Assembly (NCBI RefSeq): GCF_004348325.1
Contig: NZ_SMKF01000005.1
Span: 30,905-94,904, forward strand
Reading direction: 5' to 3'
Length of the DNA: 64,000 bases
Source: Micromonospora sp. KC213
GTDB lineage: Bacteria > Actinomycetota > Actinomycetes > Mycobacteriales > Micromonosporaceae
Shown here in pieces: positions 8,452 through 17,024 of this stretch. The notes under the pieces were generated by a model. That model was given only the letters and a program-made list of their open reading frames with translations, was not told where the DNA came from and made no database searches. Made by a program: the position numbers and the translations under genes. The stretch's first letter is position 1; the number at the start of each line of letters is the position of its first letter.

Positions 8452-10001
8452 CGGGCCGGCCGCAGGGTCTCGGCGGCGGCGATGGCGGCGAGCACCGCGG
8501 CGGCCTTGTTCCGGGTCTCCTGCTCCTCCGCGGCTGGGTCGGAGTCGGCCACCACACCGGCCCCGGCCTGCACATACGCCCGACCATCGCGGATCAGCGC
8601 GGTGCGGATGGCGATCGCCATGTCGAGGTCGCCACCGAAGCCGAAGTAGCCGACGGTGCCACCGTAGATGCCACGCCGGACCGGCTCCAGTTCCTCGATG
8701 ATCTCCATGGCGCGGACCTTCGGGGCACCGGACAGGGTGCCGGCGGGGAAGGTGGCGGCGAGGGCGTCGAAGGCGGTGCGGTCCTCGCGCAGCGTGCCCA
8801 CCACCGTGGAGACGATGTGCATGACGTGGCTGTACCGCTCGATGGTGGCGAACTCCGGCACCTGCACCGTCCCCGGACGGCAGACCCGTCCCAGGTCGTT
8901 GCGGCCCAGGTCGACCAGCATCACGTGCTCGGCGCGTTCCTTCGGGTCGGCCAGCAGCTCGACGGCGAGCTGGGCGTCGGCGTCCGGGGTGGCGCCCCGG
9001 GGCCGGGTGCCGGCGATCGGGTGCAGCAGGGCCTGCCGCTCACCGTCCGGGCCGGCGCTGACCTTGAGGTGCGCCTCCGGCGAGGAGCCGACGATGTCGA
9101 AGCCGTCGAAGCGCAGCAGGTACATGTAGGGGCTGGGGTTGGTGGTGCGCAGCACCCGGTAGACGTCCAGCGGGTCGGCGTGGGTGTCCCGCTCGAACCG
9201 CTGGGCCAACACGATCTGGAAGCACTCCCCGGCCCGGATCGCCTCCTTGGCCTCCTCGACCGCCTTGAGGTAGCCCCCGTCGGGAGTCCGGCTGACCACC
9301 GCGTCCGTCGCCGGGCGGTCGACCGTGGAGATCATCGGTGGTATCGGTCGGGACAGTGCGGTGGTCACCGCGTCCAACCGCCCCACCGCGTGGTGGTAGG
9401 CCGCCACGACCTGCGCGTCCCGGTCGGGGGCGTCGGCCGGGGGCAGCACCGCGTTGGCGACCAGGATCGCCGAGCCGTCGTAGTGGTCCAGCACCACCAG
9501 GTCGGTGGCGAGCATCATGCCCAGCTCCGGCAGGCCGAGGTCGTCCTCGGTCAACTCGGGCAGCCGTTCGAAGCGCCGGACGAGGTCGTACCCGAGGTAG
9601 CCGACCATGCCGCCGGTCAGCGGCGGCAGGCCCGCGGCCAGATCCTGGGCCGGGCCGGCGAGTGCCGCGACGGTCTCCCGCAGCACGGCCACCGGGTCGC
9701 CGGAGGCCGGCACGCCGGCCGGCGGGTGGCCCGTCCAGACGGCGACCCCGTCCCGCTCGACCAGGGTGGCGCTGCTGCGTACCCCGATGAAGGAGTAGCG
9801 GGACCAGGCCGTGCCGGCCGACCCGACGCCCTGTTCGGCGGACTCCAGCAGGAACGTGCCGGGGCCGCCGGCGAGTTTGCGGTAGACACCGACCGGGGTC
9901 TCCGCGTCGGCCAACAGCCGTCGGGTGACCGGCACCACCCGCCAGCGGGTGGCCAACTCGGCGAAGACGCCCGGGTCGGGGTGGATCGTGCCGTCGGTCA
10001 T
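8448..10001 (-). CDS. trpE: Anthranilate synthase component I
   Basis: A 517-residue enzyme making anthranilate from chorismate with ammonia from a TrpG-type subunit, which is not in this window. FLLESAEQG near residue 50 contains the LLES motif of the feedback tryptophan site, so allosteric inhibition is expected. The chorismate-binding half has [21 protein letters not shown] and [10 protein letters not shown] in order. ATG 10001 is preceded by AAGGAG and overlaps the hisI stop (ATGA). Expression is thus tied to the nucleotidyltransferase-hisI frame upstream, and trpE is physically separate from trpCBA. Confidence 0.96.
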   Translation of the reverse strand: MTDGTIHPDPGVFAELATRWRVVPVTRRLLADAETPVGVYRKLAGGPGTFLLESAEQGVGSAGTAWSRYSFIGVRSSATLVERDGVAVWTGHPPAGVPASGDPVAVLRETVAALAGPAQDLAAGLPPLTGGMVGYLGYDLVRRFERLPELTEDDLGLPELGMMLATDLVVLDHYDGSAILVANAVLPPADAPDRDAQVVAAYHHAVGRLDAVTTALSRPIPPMISTVDRPATDAVVSRTPDGGYLKAVEEAKEAIRAGECFQIVLAQRFERDTHADPLDVYRVLRTTNPSPYMYLLRFDGFDIVGSSPEAHLKVSAGPDGERQALLHPIAGTRPRGATPDADAQLAVELLADPKERAEHVMLVDLGRNDLGRVCRPGTVQVPEFATIERYSHVMHIVSTVVGTLREDRTAFDALAATFPAGTLSGAPKVRAMEIIEELEPVRRGIYGGTVGYFGFGGDLDMAIAIRTALIRDGRAYVQAGAGVVADSDPAAEEQETRNKAAAVLAAIAAAETLRPAR

Positions 10002-11305
10002 GAGGAGGCTCCTTCGGCGCTGACCGGCAGTTCGGTGAAGAAGCACGTGCGGTTGCCGGTGTGGCAGGCCGCTCCGACCTGGTCGACGCTGACCAGCAGC
10101 GCGTCGCCGTCGCAGTCCAGGGCGACCGAGCGGACGTACTGGTGGTGGCCGGAGGTGGCCCCCTTGACCCAGTATTCCTGCCGGCTGCGCGACCAGTAGG
10201 TGGCCCGGCCGGTGGTCAGCGTGCGGTGCAGCGCCTCGTCGTCCATCCAGGCGACCATCAGCACCTCGCCGGTGTCGTGCTGGCGCACCACCGCGGCCAC
10301 CAGGCCGTCGGGGGTGCGGCGCAGCCGGGCGGCGACGGCCGGGTCGAGGCGGGAGGGGCGAGCCGCGCCGGCGGGGACTCCGCCGGTCACGGGAGACTCG
10401 GGTACAGGCACAGTCCGCCATTCTCCCGCACGCGGTGTGGGCAGCTGCGGGCCGTCCCCGACCTGACGGGCCGCCCGGCCGAGCTGGGCGACGTAGCGGT
10501 CCAGCCGGCCGTCGGCGAGCGCGGCGGCCAGGTCGGCACCGGCGACCTCGGCGATCCGGCCGGCGTACGGGCGGATCAGCGGGACGACCCCCGCGACCAG
10601 GCGGGCGGCGGCGGTGGCGAGCCGGCCGGTGGCGCCGGGGTGCAGCCCGAGGCAGAGCAGCATGTCCTCGCGGTAGCCGGGTGGGGCGACCGGCAGGGTG
10701 AGGGCGGCGGCGAAGGCGGCACGGCGGGAGACCACCCGGACCCCGGGGTTGGCCAGCCGCAGCACCGAGGGGCAGAGCCGGGCCAGGTCGGCGGCGGCCA
10801 GCCGGACCCCGAACGGGTCCGCGGCGGCCCGGGCGGAGGCCACCTTGCCGAGGGTGGCGACCAGTTCCTCCAGCCGGGGCTGGTCGGCGGGCTGGCAGAG
10901 CACCGGCAGGTCGATCCGGGACCGCCAGTCGTCCTCGGCCCAGAGCAGTCGGGCGGGGGTGGCCACCGGCAGGCCGAACGCCCAGTCGGCCGGCTCCCCG
11001 AGCCGGTCGACCCAGGAGCGGACGTCCCGGGCGGAGACCGAGACGTGCACGAGCCGTCCGTCCAACTCGGCGAGGTACGCCTGCCGGGCGGCGTACGGCG
11101 CGGCGGTGTGACCCGCCGCGCCGGGCCGGTGCGGGGCGGGGCGATCGTCGACGAGCACGTCGAGGTCGACGTCGCTGTGCGCGGTGGCGGCGCGGCGGGC
11201 ATGGCTGCCCCGGAGCAGGATGCCGACCACGGGTCGCTCGGCGGTGGCACGGAGCCGGTTCGTCCAATGGGCGAGGAAGGAGCTTTCCGACGGCCCGTGA
11301 TCCAC
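9998..11305 (-). CDS. hisI: Nucleotidyltransferase-like domain fused to phosphoribosyl-AMP cyclohydrolase
   Basis: One uninterrupted frame of 435 codons. Residues ~299-435 are HisI, which opens the ring of phosphoribosyl-AMP in histidine synthesis: [24 protein letters not shown] and [10 protein letters not shown], with the metal-binding Asp and Cys residues present. Residues 1-~250 resemble a Pol-beta-type nucleotidyltransferase: G33-S34, then S44-D45-V46-D47 in [12 protein letters not shown]. The third carboxylate usual in that fold is not obvious, so activity is uncertain. GTG 11305 has AGGA seven bases upstream. An internal in-frame GTG at 10411 behind GGGAG would give a normal 137-residue HisI, so the cell may make the fusion, the short form, or both. 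The end overlaps trpE. Confidence 0.82.
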   Translation of the reverse strand: MDHGPSESSFLAHWTNRLRATAERPVVGILLRGSHARRAATAHSDVDLDVLVDDRPAPHRPGAAGHTAAPYAARQAYLAELDGRLVHVSVSARDVRSWVDRLGEPADWAFGLPVATPARLLWAEDDWRSRIDLPVLCQPADQPRLEELVATLGKVASARAAADPFGVRLAAADLARLCPSVLRLANPGVRVVSRRAAFAAALTLPVAPPGYREDMLLCLGLHPGATGRLATAAARLVAGVVPLIRPYAGRIAEVAGADLAAALADGRLDRYVAQLGRAARQVGDGPQLPTPRAGEWRTVPVPESPVTGGVPAGAARPSRLDPAVAARLRRTPDGLVAAVVRQHDTGEVLMVAWMDDEALHRTLTTGRATYWSRSRQEYWVKGATSGHHQYVRSVALDCDGDALLVSVDQVGAACHTGNRTCFFTELPVSAEGASS

Positions 11306-11375
11306 TTCGCCATCCTGCCGCACGGCGAAACACACCGCAATGCCCGTTGACGGACACCCTGTCCGACTCCGAAGG

Positions 11376-12380
11376 CTAGTGCCCGACCGTTCGCATTCCT
11401 GCCTCCGGGTACCTTTCGCCGGCGATAGCCTCGGCGGGCACCGCTGCGCGCAACCGGGCCTGCTGCTCGTCGGTGAGCCGCAGGTCGGCCGCCGCCACGT
11501 TCTCCTCCAGCCAACGCACCCGCTTGGTGCCCGGGATGGGCAGGATGTCCTCACCCTGGGCCAGCAGCCAGGCCAGTGCCGCCTGGGCGGGGGTGCAGCC
11601 GATTTCCCCGGCCACCTCGCGGACCGCCGCCACGAGCCGGAGGTTGGCCTCGATGTTGCCCTCGGCGAACCTCGGGACACCGGCTCGCCAGTCGTCGGCG
11701 GCGAGTTGGTCCCGGCCCGTGATCGCGCCGGTGAGCAGCCCTCGCCCGACCGGCGAGTACGCCACCAGGGCCACCCCCAGTTCCCGGCAGGTGTCCAGCA
11801 TCTCCCCCTCCACCTCGCGGGTGAACAGGGAATACTCCATCTGCACCGCCGCGATCGGGTGCACGGCGTGCGCGGCACGCAGGGTGGCCGGGCTGATCTC
11901 CGACAGGCCGAGCAGCCGCACCTTGCCGGCCCGGACGAGGTCGGCCATGGCGTCCACGGTCTCCTCGATCGGCGTGGCCGGGTCGCGCCGGTGCAGGTAG
12001 TACAGGTCGATGCGGTCCACCCCGAGCCGGTCCAGCGAGGCGTCGCACGCCTCACGGGCCCAGGCGGCACTGCTGTCGACGTACGCGCCGGGGGCGGAGG
12101 TGCCGCCGGAGCCGTCGCCGCGGAAACGGTTGCCGAACTTGGTGGCCAGGAAGACCTCGTCACGGCGAGCCTGCACGACCGGGGCGAGCAGCCGCTCGTT
12201 TGCCCCCGCGCCGTACATGTCAGCGGTATCGAGGTGGTCGACGCCCAGGTCGAGGGCGCGGTGCAGGGTACGGGTCGACTCGGCGTCGTCGCGGCCGGCA
12301 TAGCCGAAGCTCATGCCCATGCAGCCCAGCCCGATGGCGGAAACCTCGGGCCCACCGGCCCCCATCCGTCGGCGGATCAT
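11376..12380 (-). CDS. Aldo/keto reductase
   Basis: A 334-residue NADPH-dependent carbonyl reductase of the AKR superfamily (AKR13-like). The catalytic tetrad is visible: Asp51 and Tyr56 in HLDTADMYG, Lys81 in FLATKFG, and His130 in YYLHRRD. The C-terminal cofactor segment is ILPIPGTKR. The start overlaps the MerR stop by four bases (ATGA), so it is co-expressed with its probable regulator. The natural substrate is unknown; small reactive aldehydes are typical for MerR-linked members, which is inference. An alternative is a perakine-reductase-like role; motifs do not separate these. Confidence 0.92.
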   Translation of the reverse strand: MIRRRMGAGGPEVSAIGLGCMGMSFGYAGRDDAESTRTLHRALDLGVDHLDTADMYGAGANERLLAPVVQARRDEVFLATKFGNRFRGDGSGGTSAPGAYVDSSAAWAREACDASLDRLGVDRIDLYYLHRRDPATPIEETVDAMADLVRAGKVRLLGLSEISPATLRAAHAVHPIAAVQMEYSLFTREVEGEMLDTCRELGVALVAYSPVGRGLLTGAITGRDQLAADDWRAGVPRFAEGNIEANLRLVAAVREVAGEIGCTPAQAALAWLLAQGEDILPIPGTKRVRWLEENVAAADLRLTDEQQARLRAAVPAEAIAGERYPEAGMRTVGH

Positions 12381-12829
12381 CGCCCCTCCTCGGCCCTGCG
12401 GTAATTGTCGATCTTGAAGTCCAGCACCTTCAGGTCCTCCTCCAGTTCGGCCATCCGGGCCAGTACCCGGTCCCGGTGCGCCTCGAACAGCGCCCGTCGC
12501 GCACCCAGCGTCCGGTCCCCCAGCCGGGCCAGCTCGGCGTACCGGCGCATGTCGCGCACCGGCATCCCGGTCCGGCGCAGCCGGGTGAGCAGGACCAGCC
12601 AGCGCAGGTCCGCGTCGCCGTACCGACGACGGCCGGCGGAGTCCCGACCCACCGGGGCGACCAGGCCCTCCTGCTCGTACCAGCGCAACGTGTAGGTGGT
12701 CAGGCCGACCCGGGCCGCCGCCTCACCGACGGACAGCCCTCGTTCCCGTGCAGCGATGTCCACGGCTACCAAGGCTTCCAGTTCGAGTGCCCTCGAAGTC
12801 AACCCGTTGCGGGCGTCCAGTGAATTCAT
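12377..12829 (-). CDS. MerR-family transcriptional regulator
   Basis: A 150-residue protein with a MerR helix-turn-helix at ~32-55 ([20 protein letters not shown]), a wing ([15 protein letters not shown]) and a dimerisation coiled coil near 115-145 ([20 protein letters not shown]). It lacks the cysteines of metal sensors, so an organic or redox signal is more likely. ATG 12829 lies inside the 36-bp dyad listed separately, and no ribosome binding site precedes it; GTG 12763 (VDIAARERG) is a credible later start. It is the first gene of a pair with the aldo/keto reductase and is divergent from the ABC-2 transporter, which it may also control. Confidence 0.88.
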   Translation of the reverse strand: MNSLDARNGLTSRALELEALVAVDIAARERGLSVGEAAARVGLTTYTLRWYEQEGLVAPVGRDSAGRRRYGDADLRWLVLLTRLRRTGMPVRDMRRYAELARLGDRTLGARRALFEAHRDRVLARMAELEEDLKVLDFKIDNYRRAEEGR

Positions 12830-12858
12830 CTAGTGTTGAGTTCAACGGATGATGAATT
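12823..12858. promoter_or_regulatory. 36-bp concentric dyad, probable operator
   Basis: Outer arms AATTCATC (12823-12830) and GATGAATT (12851-12858) are perfect inverted repeats. Inner arms GTTGA (12835-12839) and TCAAC (12842-12846) share exactly the same centre (12840.5). The site spans the merR start and the region just upstream of the ABC ATPase. TTGAGT (12837-12842) and TATCTG (12859-12864) could serve as a rightward promoter spanning it. Confidence 0.65.
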
Positions 12859-12874
12859 TATCTGGAGGTGAACG

Positions 12875-13630
12875 GTGGAGGACGCGATCGCGATCCGCGA
12901 CCTGGTCGTCAACCGAGGCCGACGACGGGTGCTGCACGGCATCAGCTGCGCGGTGCCGCGCGGCTCGGTGACCGGGCTGCTCGGTCCCAGCGGCAGCGGC
13001 AAGACGACCCTGCTGCGCGCGGTGGTCGGGGTGCAGGTCATCGGCGGCGGGAGCGTGACAGTGCTGGGCCAGCCGGCCGGCGCGACACCGCTGCGGCACC
13101 AGGTCGGCTACCTGACCCAGGCGCCGAGCGTGTACGGCGATCTGACCGTGCGGGAGAACGCCCGCTACTTCGCGGCCCTGCACGGCCGGCGGGCAGCCGA
13201 CGCCGACCAGGCCGTGGCCGACGTCGGGTTGGGCACGGCGGCCCACCAACTCGTCGGCACCCTCTCCGGCGGGCAACGCAGCCGTGCCTCACTGGCGTGC
13301 GTCCTGGTCGGCGAGCCGGAGGTGATCGTCCTCGACGAGCCGACCGTCGGGCAGGATCCGGTCCTGCGCGCCGAACTGTGGGCCCGGTTCCACGCGCTGG
13401 CCGCCGCCGGCACGACCCTGCTGGTCTCCAGCCACGTGATGGACGAGGCAGCCCGCTGCGACCGGTTGCTGCTGATCCGGCAGGGCCGGCTGGTCGCCGA
13501 CGACACCCCGGACGCGGTCCGCGCCCGCACCGGCGTCGACGACCTGGAGGAGGCGTTCCTGCGGTTGATCCGCGCGAACGAGGCCCGGGAAGGGCAGGCA
13601 CCCCCGCCGCGGGTGGAGGAGGCACCGTGA
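12875..13630 (+). CDS. ABC-2 type transporter ATP-binding protein
   Basis: A 251-residue nucleotide-binding subunit. Walker A is GPSGSGKTT (37-45), the signature is LSGGQRSRASLA, Walker B is VIVLDEPT and the switch His lies in SSHVMDEA. The DrrA/CcmA-like layout with a separate permease indicates an ABC-2 exporter for a drug, lipid or peptide. GTG 12875 has GGAGGTGAAC directly upstream. The stop codon overlaps the first GTG of the 60-bp repeat, which couples translation to the permease. The tail from ~235 (EGQAPPPRVEEAP) is low complexity. Confidence 0.93.
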   Translation: MEDAIAIRDLVVNRGRRRVLHGISCAVPRGSVTGLLGPSGSGKTTLLRAVVGVQVIGGGSVTVLGQPAGATPLRHQVGYLTQAPSVYGDLTVRENARYFAALHGRRAADADQAVADVGLGTAAHQLVGTLSGGQRSRASLACVLVGEPEVIVLDEPTVGQDPVLRAELWARFHALAAAGTTLLVSSHVMDEAARCDRLLLIRQGRLVADDTPDAVRARTGVDDLEEAFLRLIRANEAREGQAPPPRVEEAP

Positions 13631-13740
13631 GCGCGAGGAGTGAGCCGATCCTGCGAGCCCCGCAGCCGCGAACCGAAGGAGGCACCGTGAGCGCGAGGAG
13701 TGAGCCGATCCTGCGAGCCCCGCAGCCGCGAACCGAAGGA
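13621..13740 (+). repeat. Two perfect 60-bp tandem copies carrying RBS and GTG starts
   Basis: 13621-13680 and 13681-13740 are identical base for base. Each unit carries a GTGAGCGCGAGGAGTGAGCC segment, a GCGAGCCCCGCAGCCGCGAA segment and an AAGGAGGCACC ribosome binding site before the next GTG. As 60 is a multiple of three, the GTGs at 13627, 13687 and 13747 are all in frame with the permease. The first GTG overlaps the ATPase stop. The same family occurs at 21272-21450 and 37352-37405. Confidence 0.9.
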
Positions 13741-13746
13741 GGCACC

Positions 13747-14502
13747 GTGAACCCGAGGATCCTGACCGCCACCACCGGGCGCATCCTGCGCCAACTGCGC
13801 CACGACCGGCGCACCGTGGCGCTGCTCGTGGTGGTGCCGACCGCGCTGTTGACCCTGGTCTACTTCATGTACGTCGACCAACCGACCCCGCCCGGGCAGC
13901 CATCGTTCTTCGACCGGGTGGCCCTGGTGATGCTCGGCTTCTTCCCGTTCGTCATCATGTTCCTGGTGACCAGCATCGCGATGCTCCGCGAACGCACCAG
14001 CGGGACACTGGAGCGCCTGCTCACCACCCCGTTGGGCAAGCTCGACCTGCTCTTCGGCTACGGCATCGCCTTCGGCCTGGCCGGCGCGGCACAGGCGGCG
14101 ATCGCCTCGGCCGCGGCGTACTGGCTGTTCGACCTGGACACCGCGGGCAACGCCTGGCTGGTGGTCCTGATCGCCGCGGTGAACGCGGTGCTGGCGGTCG
14201 CGCTCGGTCTGCTGTGCAGCGCCTTCGCCCGTACCGAGTTCCAGGCGGTGCAGTTCATGCCGGTGGTGGTGCTGCCGCAGATGCTGCTCTGCGGGCTGTT
14301 CGTGCCGCGTGGGGAGATGGCCGGCTGGCTCCAGGCGGTCAGCGACGCGCTGCCCCTGTCGTACGCGGTCGAGGCGCTGCAGGAGGTCGGCGCGCACGCC
14401 GAACCGACCGGCACGATGTGGCGGGACGTGGCGATCGTGGCCGGCACCGCCGTGGTGGCCCTGGTGCTGGCGGCGGCGACCCTGCGGCGGCGCAGCGGAT
14501 GA
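13747..14502 (+). CDS. ABC-2 type transporter permease
   Basis: A ~251-residue membrane subunit with six predicted helices, including VALLVVVPTALLTLVYF, FFPFVIMFLVTSIAM and AGTAVVALVLAAAT. RERTSGTLERLLTTPL is the conserved cytoplasmic ABC-2 loop. GTG 13747 starts the family-like sequence, but in-frame GTGs at 13687 and 13627 each have a GGAGG site and would add 20 or 40 residues encoded by the tandem repeat (VSARSEPILRAPQPR). The most efficiently coupled start may be 13627, as it overlaps the ATPase stop. It overlaps the TetR gene downstream (ATGA), so all three genes form one operon. Confidence 0.9.
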   Translation: MNPRILTATTGRILRQLRHDRRTVALLVVVPTALLTLVYFMYVDQPTPPGQPSFFDRVALVMLGFFPFVIMFLVTSIAMLRERTSGTLERLLTTPLGKLDLLFGYGIAFGLAGAAQAAIASAAAYWLFDLDTAGNAWLVVLIAAVNAVLAVALGLLCSAFARTEFQAVQFMPVVVLPQMLLCGLFVPRGEMAGWLQAVSDALPLSYAVEALQEVGAHAEPTGTMWRDVAIVAGTAVVALVLAAATLRRRSG

Positions 14503-15119
14503 GTCCGCGACGTTCGGGCCGGCGCCCCGGCAACCCGGACACCCGGGAGGTGATCCTCGCGGCGGCCCGCACGACCTTCGCCGAGCGCGGATTCGACGCG
14601 GCCTCCATCCGGGTGATCGCGGCGGCCGCGGGCGTCGACCCGGCGTTGGTGCACCACTACTTCGGCACCAAGGAGCAGCTCTTCCGGGCCACCATCGACA
14701 TCTCGGTGGACCCGGCGGAGCTGCTGCCCGCCGTGCTGTCCGGTGACCGGGACACCGTGGGTGAACGGCTGGTGCGGATGTTCCTCACGGTGTGGGACTC
14801 GCCGGCCGGCGCGGCAGCGGTGGCCCTGCTCCGTTCGGCGGTCGCCAACGAGTGGACCGCCCGGCTGCTGCGCGAGTTCCTGGTCACCCAGGTGCTGCGC
14901 CGGGTGCTCGACCAGCTCGCGATCGACCCGGCCGAGCTGCCGCTGCGCGGCTCGCTGGTGGCCTCCCAGATGATCGGACTGGCCATGATGCGCTACGTCG
15001 TCCGGTTGGAGCCGGTCGCCTCCGCCGCCCCGGAGGCACTGGTCGCGGCGGTGGGCCCCACGGTGCAGCGCTATCTCACCGGCGAGCTGGCGGATCCGCC
15101 GGGCGGCCGTCGCGCCTGA
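14499..15119 (+). CDS. TetR-family transcriptional regulator
   Basis: A 206-residue repressor. Residues ~16-62 are the TetR DNA-binding domain: TREVILAAARTTFAERGFDA, then AAAAGVDPALVHHYFGTKEQLF with the helix-turn-helix at ~37-57. The C-terminal ligand domain is helical and divergent. ATG 14499 overlaps the permease stop (ATGA). Placement as the last gene of the exporter operon suggests it senses the exported compound and controls the operon, perhaps at the dyad near 12840, which it would then share with MerR; this is inference. Confidence 0.91.
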   Translation: MSPRRSGRRPGNPDTREVILAAARTTFAERGFDAASIRVIAAAAGVDPALVHHYFGTKEQLFRATIDISVDPAELLPAVLSGDRDTVGERLVRMFLTVWDSPAGAAAVALLRSAVANEWTARLLREFLVTQVLRRVLDQLAIDPAELPLRGSLVASQMIGLAMMRYVVRLEPVASAAPEALVAAVGPTVQRYLTGELADPPGGRRA

Positions 15120-15205
15120 GGGCCGGCGGCGTTGTGGCGACCGTCTACCGTGACGACGCCGCGGCCGGCGCGGATCGGTCAACGGGTACGCAGGCGGGAG
15201 GCCAG

Positions 15206-15610
15206 ATGGGAAGCAGCAGGTTCGCCGTGGTGGGCGTGGTGGGCGTCGTGCTGGTGGGCGGCACGGCGTGCGGCAGCGAGGGCGACGCCGGGCGGGAGTA
15301 CGCCGACAAGCTGACCCGGGCTGGCTTCACCTCGGTGACGGTGTCCCCGGAGGTGAAGAAGTCCCTGCGGAAGAACCGTGAGCGCCGCAGCACCGTCGCC
15401 TACACCTTCGCGTGGCGGGTCAACACCGACACCGACCCGGCGACCTGCGAGGTCGTCCTGCGGCATCCGGCGTACAACGACCGGTCGCTGCGTGGTGACC
15501 ACTGGCAAATCGAGGAGGTCGACGACCGGGACGTCGACGGCTGGGGCGGCGACAGCCCGGATCCGGCGACGGTCGAGCGGTTGCTGCGCGAGCACCACTA
15601 CGACTGCTGA
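15206..15610 (+). CDS. Small lipoprotein of unknown function
   Basis: A 134-residue exported protein. The signal peptide (residues 1-~21, hydrophobic FAVVGVVGVVLVGG) ends in GGTAC, with the Cys followed by GSEG, as expected for a lipobox processed by Lgt/LspA. The mature part is small, charged and carries the possible beta strands RSTVAYTFAWRV and CEVVLRHPAYN, with a second Cys and a C-terminal Cys that could form a disulfide. GGGAGG precedes ATG 15206. It follows the TetR gene after 86 bases and could be in the same transcript. I do not recognise a family beyond lipoprotein. Confidence 0.75.
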   Translation: MGSSRFAVVGVVGVVLVGGTACGSEGDAGREYADKLTRAGFTSVTVSPEVKKSLRKNRERRSTVAYTFAWRVNTDTDPATCEVVLRHPAYNDRSLRGDHWQIEEVDDRDVDGWGGDSPDPATVERLLREHHYDC

Positions 15611-15833
15611 CCCGGCGGGCCGGGGGCTCAGCCGACCGACGGCCACCCTGGTCCGCGCCGCCAGGCCCGCACTGGAAGACCACCCGGCGCAGCAGGCGAT
15701 CGGGCTGGTGGCGCTCGTCGAAGGGCTCGACACGCTCAGCGCGGTCGACCCGAAGACGTACCCGGTAGCGGCGCAACGGGCGGCCGTGCGGCGGGCATTC
15801 GGTGGACCACAACAACGCCAGATGACCCGCACA

Positions 15834-16589
15834 TCAGGCATGGACGATCGGGACGCCGCCCTCCACGAGCCGCCGCAGGGTGTCGTCCTCCGGCGGCGCG
15901 TCGCTGATGATGCCCTCGACGGCGGTCAGCGGAAGGACCGCGAAGCGCGACGCCGCGCCGATCTTTTCCGCGCTCGCCAGCACGTAGGTGTCGGCCGCCC
16001 GCTGGGCGAGTGCCCGTTTCATCGCGGCCTCGTCAGCGTCACCGGTGGTCAGGCCGGCATCGGGGTGGACCCCGGTGACGCCGAGCAGGAACAGGTCCGC
16101 GTTGACCGCCTGCGCGGCCTCCACTGCGGCGGCGCCGCAGGCGACCACCGAGTGCTTGAAGAGCCGACCACCGAGCAGGTACACCTCGACATTCGGGTGC
16201 TCGGCGAGCGCGGCACCCACCGTGGGACTGTGGGTGACCACGGTGGCCCGCAGCGCGGCGGGCAGGATACGGGCGACCGCGAGGGCGGTGGTGCCGCCGT
16301 CGACGATGACCGTTGTGCCGGGCTGGATCAGCGCGGCGGCGGCGGCGGCGACCCGCCCCTTGGAGTCCACCCCAACCTGGCGGCGGGTCGGGTAGTCGGC
16401 CACCGCCGGGGAGGCTGGTAACGCGCCGCCGTACACCCGTTGACACAGCCCCATCGCGGCCAGGTCGCGCAGGTCGCGGCGGATTGTGTCCTCCGAGGTG
16501 CCGAGTTCGGTCGCGATGTCCTTGGCGACGACCCGCCGGTCCCGGCGCAACCGGTCCAGCAGGAGGTCACGACGTTGCGCAGCCAGCAT
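15834..16589 (-). CDS. DeoR-family transcriptional regulator
   Basis: A 251-residue repressor. The N-terminal helix-turn-helix (~18-45) includes VAKDIATELGTSEDTIRRDL, the DeoR signature. The C-terminal sugar-phosphate sensing domain shows VDGGTTALAVARIL and SAEKIG-type segments of the family. ATG 16589 has AAGGA a few bases upstream; a longer frame to 16712 runs back over the neighbour and is unlikely. It is divergent from a two-gene cassette for nucleoside-type chemistry, which suggests a phosphorylated sugar or deoxysugar ligand (inference). Confidence 0.92.
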   Translation of the reverse strand: MLAAQRRDLLLDRLRRDRRVVAKDIATELGTSEDTIRRDLRDLAAMGLCQRVYGGALPASPAVADYPTRRQVGVDSKGRVAAAAAALIQPGTTVIVDGGTTALAVARILPAALRATVVTHSPTVGAALAEHPNVEVYLLGGRLFKHSVVACGAAAVEAAQAVNADLFLLGVTGVHPDAGLTTGDADEAAMKRALAQRAADTYVLASAEKIGAASRFAVLPLTAVEGIISDAPPEDDTLRRLVEGGVPIVHA

Positions 16590-16633
16590 GCACGTTCCTT
16601 CACAATCTTCTTTGTTTCTGCACGATCTCCCGA

Positions 16634-16639
16634 TAATCT
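16634..16639 (+). promoter_or_regulatory. -10 box (TAATCT) for a leaderless mRNA
   Basis: TAATCT ends seven bases before ATG 16647, the spacing seen at several other leaderless-looking starts here. No ribosome binding site precedes the gene. The 57-base gap to the DeoR start must hold both promoters and the DeoR operator. Confidence 0.5.
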
Positions 16640-16646
16640 CATGTTC

Positions 16647-17024
16647 ATGACCACAGCGAAACCCCTGATGATCCTCATTGCCGGCCCGTACCGGTCGGGC
16701 ACCAACGACCACCCCGATCTGCTCGCGGCGAACCTACGCCGGCTGGAGGAGGCGGCCTGGCCGATCTTCCAGGCCGGGCACGTCCCGATGATCGGCGAGT
16801 GGGTCGCCCTTCCGGTGCTGCGGGGCGCGGGTGCCGACGGCGTCGGTGACCCGCTGGCGCAGGACGTGCTCTACCCCACCGCGCAGCGGCTGCTGCAACA
16901 CTGCGACGCGGTACTGCGGCTGCCCGGAGTGTCGACCGGCGCCGATCAGGATGTGGCCATCGCGCGGGAGCGCGGACTGCCGGTGTACTACGACGTCGCC
17001 GACGTGCCGGGGGTCGCGGCATGA
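16647..17024 (+). CDS. Nucleoside 2-deoxyribosyltransferase-like protein (DUF4406 type)
   Basis: A 125-residue Rossmann-like protein. LMILIAGPYRSGT at its start and CDAVLRLPGVSTGADQDVAIARERGLPVYY toward the end follow the pattern of the nucleoside deoxyribosyltransferase superfamily, in which the first loop and a late acidic residue hold the (deoxy)ribosyl group. Members cleave or transfer N-glycosidic bonds of nucleosides or nucleotides; the substrate here is unknown. ATG 16647 suits the upstream -10 box; ATG 16641 would add two residues. The end overlaps the NUDIX gene (ATGA), so the two products probably act together. Confidence 0.72.
   Translation: MTTAKPLMILIAGPYRSGTNDHPDLLAANLRRLEEAAWPIFQAGHVPMIGEWVALPVLRGAGADGVGDPLAQDVLYPTAQRLLQHCDAVLRLPGVSTGADQDVAIARERGLPVYYDVADVPGVAA

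Noticed and set aside
10412..11305. Treating the nucleotidyltransferase part and HisI as two separate genes
   Set aside because: No stop codon separates them in this sequence, so a single frame was reported with the internal GTG noted as an alternative start.
13621..13740. CRISPR array or microsatellite interpretation of the tandem repeats
   Set aside because: The units are adjacent without spacers, are in frame with coding sequence and contain start signals; no cas genes are present.
15611..15833. Possible gene remnant between the lipoprotein and DeoR
   Set aside because: Frames here have no start signal and no recognisable family; composition does not separate them from noise.
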